Below are positions 61,075 through 64,000 of a DNA stretch of 64,000 nucleotides, in pieces. The stretch lies in assembly GCA_019637295.1 (NCBI GenBank), contig JAHBVX010000005.1:372001-436000 (forward strand). The letters run 5' to 3'. The stretch comes from Polyangiaceae bacterium (GTDB taxonomy: Bacteria > Myxococcota_A > Polyangia > Polyangiales > Polyangiaceae). A model generated the notes under the pieces. The model did no database searches. It was not told the origin of the DNA and saw nothing but the letters and a program-made list of their open reading frames with translations. The first letter of the stretch is position 1. Every line of letters starts with the position of its first letter. Made by a program: the position numbers and the translations under genes.

Positions 61075-64000
61075 ATGCCGGGTTGGCTCAAGCACCTCTG
61101 TTTCATTCTCTTCTTGGTCGTGTTCGCCGGATGTGCGGGCAGCTGTTCGAGTTGTTCGGGCTGCGGGATGACCCCGCTGCCGGGCGGGTTCCCATCCGAA
61201 GACCGGATCGAGAACATCGGAGCGGTGCGCCTCACCGACTCGGGTCTCAAGTTCATCGGCGACAACATCGGCAACCTCGCCCCGAGTCTGCTCGGCGACA
61301 GCGCCCAAGGTAACGCTGGCGTGGTCACCTTCGAGATCCCGAAGAGCACCAACAACATCGCCCTGGGCCTGAGCGCCACCATCTGCCCCAACAACCCCAA
61401 CCCGAACGCCACGCCATACCCGGAGTGCATCGTCGAGGCCGATCTGGGCAAGGCCAACCTCACGGTAGGCACCAAGGCGCCCCACAACATCACCGTAACC
61501 GGGACCCTGGCGGTGCGGATCCGCAAGCTGCCGGTCCAGGTCACGCTGCTGGGCACGCAAGACGTGGTGCTCACCAACAATGCGTCCTGCTCCAACCGCG
61601 ACTGGGCGAACATCCCCGTGAACGTGGACGTCTCCCTCGAAGCGGACGACGATCCGAACCACGCCTCGCGCATCGGCTACACTCGGGTGCGCATCCTCGC
61701 GGTCACGATCAACCAGAACGCGCTCGAGGACTCGATCGGGTTCTGCGGCAACTTCGGCGCCACGGTGCTCAACTTCCTCAAGGGCTTCGTGCTCGGCTCG
61801 GTCACCGGCGGCCTGACCGACACGCTCGTCGAGACGATCGAGGAGCAGCTGTGCACCTCCGAGGACCCCACCGCGGGCGTGACCTGCCCGACGGGCACCT
61901 ACCCGGACACCTCCGGCGTGTGCCGCTACTGCAACCCGAACGGCAACGGCCAGTGCCCCTCGAGCGCGGAGTGCGTCTCGATGGCGCTCGGCGCGGACGG
62001 CAACATCAACCTGTCGAGCGCGCTGAGCGGGATCTCCCCTGGGGCCAAGGGTGGCTTCGACTTCCTGGCGGCCTTGGGCGGCGCGGGCCTGCGGGACGAC
62101 AACTCCGGGCACTCCTGGGGCGATCTGAACCCGATCAACAGCGGGGCCACCATCGGCATGATGGGCGGCGCCGAGCCCAAGCCCATCTCGCAGTGCGTTC
62201 CCCTCGCCAACGTCGAGAAGCCCACGGGCCTGCTGATCCCGGACGAGCTGCTGGCCAACACGGTCCCTGGCTGGACGGGGGACGGTCCGCACATCGGCTT
62301 CGGGCTCGCCGAGCGTTATCTGAACTACACCCTGGCGGCGACGTACAACTCCGGCGCGCTATGCATCGGCGTCGGCTCGAGCGTGTTCGGCTCGCTCCTC
62401 AACAGCGACACGATCGGGCTGCTCGTCCCGTCGTTCAAGGATCTGGCGCGGCAGCGGACTGCCGCGCCCCTGGCGCTGATCCTCCGGCCCCAAGAGCCTC
62501 CGTCCGCGAAGGTCGGCAACGGCACGGACATCGCGACGGATCCGACGCTCGAGATCACGCTCAACAAGCTGGGCATCGACTTCTACGTCTGGAGCAACGA
62601 TCGCTACATCCGCGGCTTCACGGCGACCTTCGACGTCGTCGCCCCAGTGAACCTGGACGTGACGAGCGAGGGGCTCGCGCCGGTCATCGACGCGGTTCAG
62701 ATCAACAACCCGGTGCTGAGCAACGCGCCGCTCCTGCGCGAAGACGAAGCGGCGGCGGCCAAGTCGCTGGCAGGCATCCTCTCGAGCCAGATTGGCTCGG
62801 CGCTCGGCGGGGCCATCAGCCCCATCGACCTCAACTCCGCGCTCGGCGGTCTCGGCCTGACGTTGGACATCCCCCCGTCGGTGCAAGGCCAGGGCAGCCC
62901 CGGCATCCGCAAGCTGGAGAAGGGCGCGGACCGCTACCTGGGCATCTTCGCCGCGTTCGGCACCGCCGCGCCGCAGCCCAAGGTGATCGCCCCGGTCGAG
63001 GTCGAGACCTTGGCCGAGGTCTCGGACAAGCGCGTCTCGCTCGAGGGCCTCGTGCTCACCACGATCACGGACGAGAACCGCCCGGTGGTCGATCTCCGAC
63101 TCTCGAGCCCGCAGGACAGCGGCGCCAAGCCCGTCGAGTACCAGTATCGAGTCAACGGCGGCCTGTGGCACCCGTGGACGTTCGACCGCAACGTGTCGGT
63201 GCGTACCCCGGATCTCTCACTGCAGGCCAAGCATCGCATCGAGGTGCGTGGACGCGTCGCCGGCCAGCCCGAGACCATGGACCGAAGCCCGGCCCAGCTC
63301 GAGGTGCGCATCGACAAGACAGCCCCATTCCTGGACGTCTCGAAGCGCGCCCGCGGCGGGAAGCTCGACCTCCACGTGCGTGACACGGTGTCCGACACGC
63401 ACGCCGTCCGTGTTCGCGTCGCGCTCGACGACCAGCCCTTCGGGGAGTGGCGCCCGGCGACCGAGCTCGCCTCGCTGTCGGTCGGCGACGCCAAGACGGT
63501 GAAGGTCGAGGCCGTCGACGAGGAGGGCAACGTCGGCACCGTCACACAGGCCATCATACGCGGCAAAGAAGACGCCACCCTGGCGGGAGACTCGGGCTGC
63601 GACTGCGGCGTCGTGGGCACGGGCGGTCGCTCCACGCTCCGCTTCGGCTTCCCTGCCCTGCTCGCGCTCGGTCTGGCGCTGTGGCTGCGCCGCCGGCGAA
63701 CGGACAAACCCGCGGCGCCGTCCCGCCGTGGGCGGTCGCCCGCTCGACGCGCGCGCGTGCTCGGCAGCTTCGCCATGATGGCGGTCGCGTCGTCCTGGTC
63801 GGGCTGCTCGTGCGGGAGCGACGACGAGGCCAAGAAGACCGGCAAGCCCGCGGGCGCCTGCCCGGACGGAGACGAGTGCGAGGTGCTGGAGCCCGGCCTC
63901 GTGGGCGCTTACGCCTCGGCCGCCGCCGCGGGGGACGGCACCCTCTGGGTAGCTGCGTACAACGACCATGGCTACGGCATCGCGCCGAGCTACGAAGAGA
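61075..64000 (+). CDS. large surface lipoprotein with internal MYXO-CTERM-like segment, truncated by window end
   Basis: An open frame of at least 975 codons from ATG 61075 to the window edge. It starts MPGWLKHLCFILFLVVFAGC, a lipoprotein signal, followed by a Cys-rich SCSSCSGCG. Beta-rich domains occupy about 40-830 (EVETLAEVSDKRVSLEGLVL and Ig-like RVRVALDDQPFGEWRPA). At residues 842-870 is CDCGVVGTGGRSTLRFGF, then ALLALGLALWLRRRR, which looks like the C-terminal sorting segment of myxobacteria, but the frame continues and a second signal-like SFAMMAVASSWSGCSCG follows near 895. No stop was found across this joint. The rest begins a repeat-like domain. Confidence 0.8.
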   Translation, partial: MPGWLKHLCFILFLVVFAGCAGSCSSCSGCGMTPLPGGFPSEDRIENIGAVRLTDSGLKFIGDNIGNLAPSLLGDSAQGNAGVVTFEIPKSTNNIALGLSATICPNNPNPNATPYPECIVEADLGKANLTVGTKAPHNITVTGTLAVRIRKLPVQVTLLGTQDVVLTNNASCSNRDWANIPVNVDVSLEADDDPNHASRIGYTRVRILAVTINQNALEDSIGFCGNFGATVLNFLKGFVLGSVTGGLTDTLVETIEEQLCTSEDPTAGVTCPTGTYPDTSGVCRYCNPNGNGQCPSSAECVSMALGADGNINLSSALSGISPGAKGGFDFLAALGGAGLRDDNSGHSWGDLNPINSGATIGMMGGAEPKPISQCVPLANVEKPTGLLIPDELLANTVPGWTGDGPHIGFGLAERYLNYTLAATYNSGALCIGVGSSVFGSLLNSDTIGLLVPSFKDLARQRTAAPLALILRPQEPPSAKVGNGTDIATDPTLEITLNKLGIDFYVWSNDRYIRGFTATFDVVAPVNLDVTSEGLAPVIDAVQINNPVLSNAPLLREDEAAAAKSLAGILSSQIGSALGGAISPIDLNSALGGLGLTLDIPPSVQGQGSPGIRKLEKGADRYLGIFAAFGTAAPQPKVIAPVEVETLAEVSDKRVSLEGLVLTTITDENRPVVDLRLSSPQDSGAKPVEYQYRVNGGLWHPWTFDRNVSVRTPDLSLQAKHRIEVRGRVAGQPETMDRSPAQLEVRIDKTAPFLDVSKRARGGKLDLHVRDTVSDTHAVRVRVALDDQPFGEWRPATELASLSVGDAKTVKVEAVDEEGNVGTVTQAIIRGKEDATLAGDSGCDCGVVGTGGRSTLRFGFPALLALGLALWLRRRRTDKPAAPSRRGRSPARRARVLGSFAMMAVASSWSGCSCGSDDEAKKTGKPAGACPDGDECEVLEPGLVGAYASAAAAGDGTLWVAAYNDHGYGIAPSYEE

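Noticed and set aside
60139-62292. A long minus-strand frame spanning two exported proteins.
   Set aside because: It crosses two plus-strand genes with signal peptides and has no motif of its own.
61425-63383. A long plus-strand frame in the third codon register of the terminal surface protein.
   Set aside because: The frame starting at 61075 carries a signal peptide and Ig-like pattern; this one is highly repetitive in Arg, Gly and Ala.

Overview
The window is GC-rich chromosomal DNA that most resembles a myxobacterium of the Polyangiales/Sorangiineae type. The reasons are tandem eukaryotic-like Ser/Thr kinases, two sigma-54 activators (one with an FHA domain), many short Gly/Thr/Ser-rich lipoproteins, AgmX/PglI, DUF4388, TIGR04552 and MYXO-CTERM type sequences, and very dense coding with stop/start overlaps. 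No insertion sequence, prophage, CRISPR array or rRNA was seen. Two tRNA genes are present, Gly-CCC and Lys-UUU. No stretch longer than 300 bases lacks a gene.

Layout. 1-7300: partial aldehyde dehydrogenase, nucleoside transporter, ChaN-like lipoprotein, a molybdopterin oxidoreductase paired with a PepSY membrane protein, an acyl-CoA dehydrogenase and a PilZ protein with two receiver-like domains. 7390-11409: tRNA-Gly, two small unknown genes, an iron alcohol dehydrogenase coupled to a glutamine-synthetase-family enzyme, and a single-domain response regulator. 11463-17426: two tandem paralogous kinases, an EI24/CysZ-like membrane protein and a myxobacterial unknown. 17568-23334: VWA lipoprotein, AgmX-like protein, FxsA, Cys-rich lipoprotein, cation efflux protein and a small lipoprotein.

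23490-40003 reads as a low-oxygen island. It holds an acetyl-CoA hydrolase/GNAT fusion, a universal stress protein with a Cys/His tail, a hemerythrin, a P2A-type ATPase, a complete cbb3 oxidase operon (fused ccoNO, ccoQ, mono-haem ccoP, ccoG, ccoH, a SafE-like gene, ccoI, ccoS), an NtrC-type response regulator and a second stress protein. The divergent promoter region of the oxidase operon contains a GTGAC-N4-GTCAA palindrome of the FNR/DNR type.

40004-50734: Cys-rich repeat lipoprotein, tRNA-Lys, small lipoprotein, DUF4388 protein, dnaE, an exported lipoprotein, an OmpA-family lipoprotein behind unusually structured DNA, and a c-type cytochrome lipoprotein coupled to an FHA/sigma-54 activator. 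50740-53471 is a tight four-gene minus-strand operon whose products all carry export signals (cytochrome-like lipoprotein with an expanded C-X13-CH motif, SH3 protein, DUF4266, DUF3570). 53687-60933 is mostly housekeeping (TIGR04552, DUF507, sugar epimerase, yicC-gmk, methylthioadenosine phosphorylase, PfkB kinase) and one lipoprotein. The window ends inside a long surface protein with an internal MYXO-CTERM-like segment followed by a second lipoprotein-like signal.

All functional names rest on motif and family recognition by eye. No database search was run.
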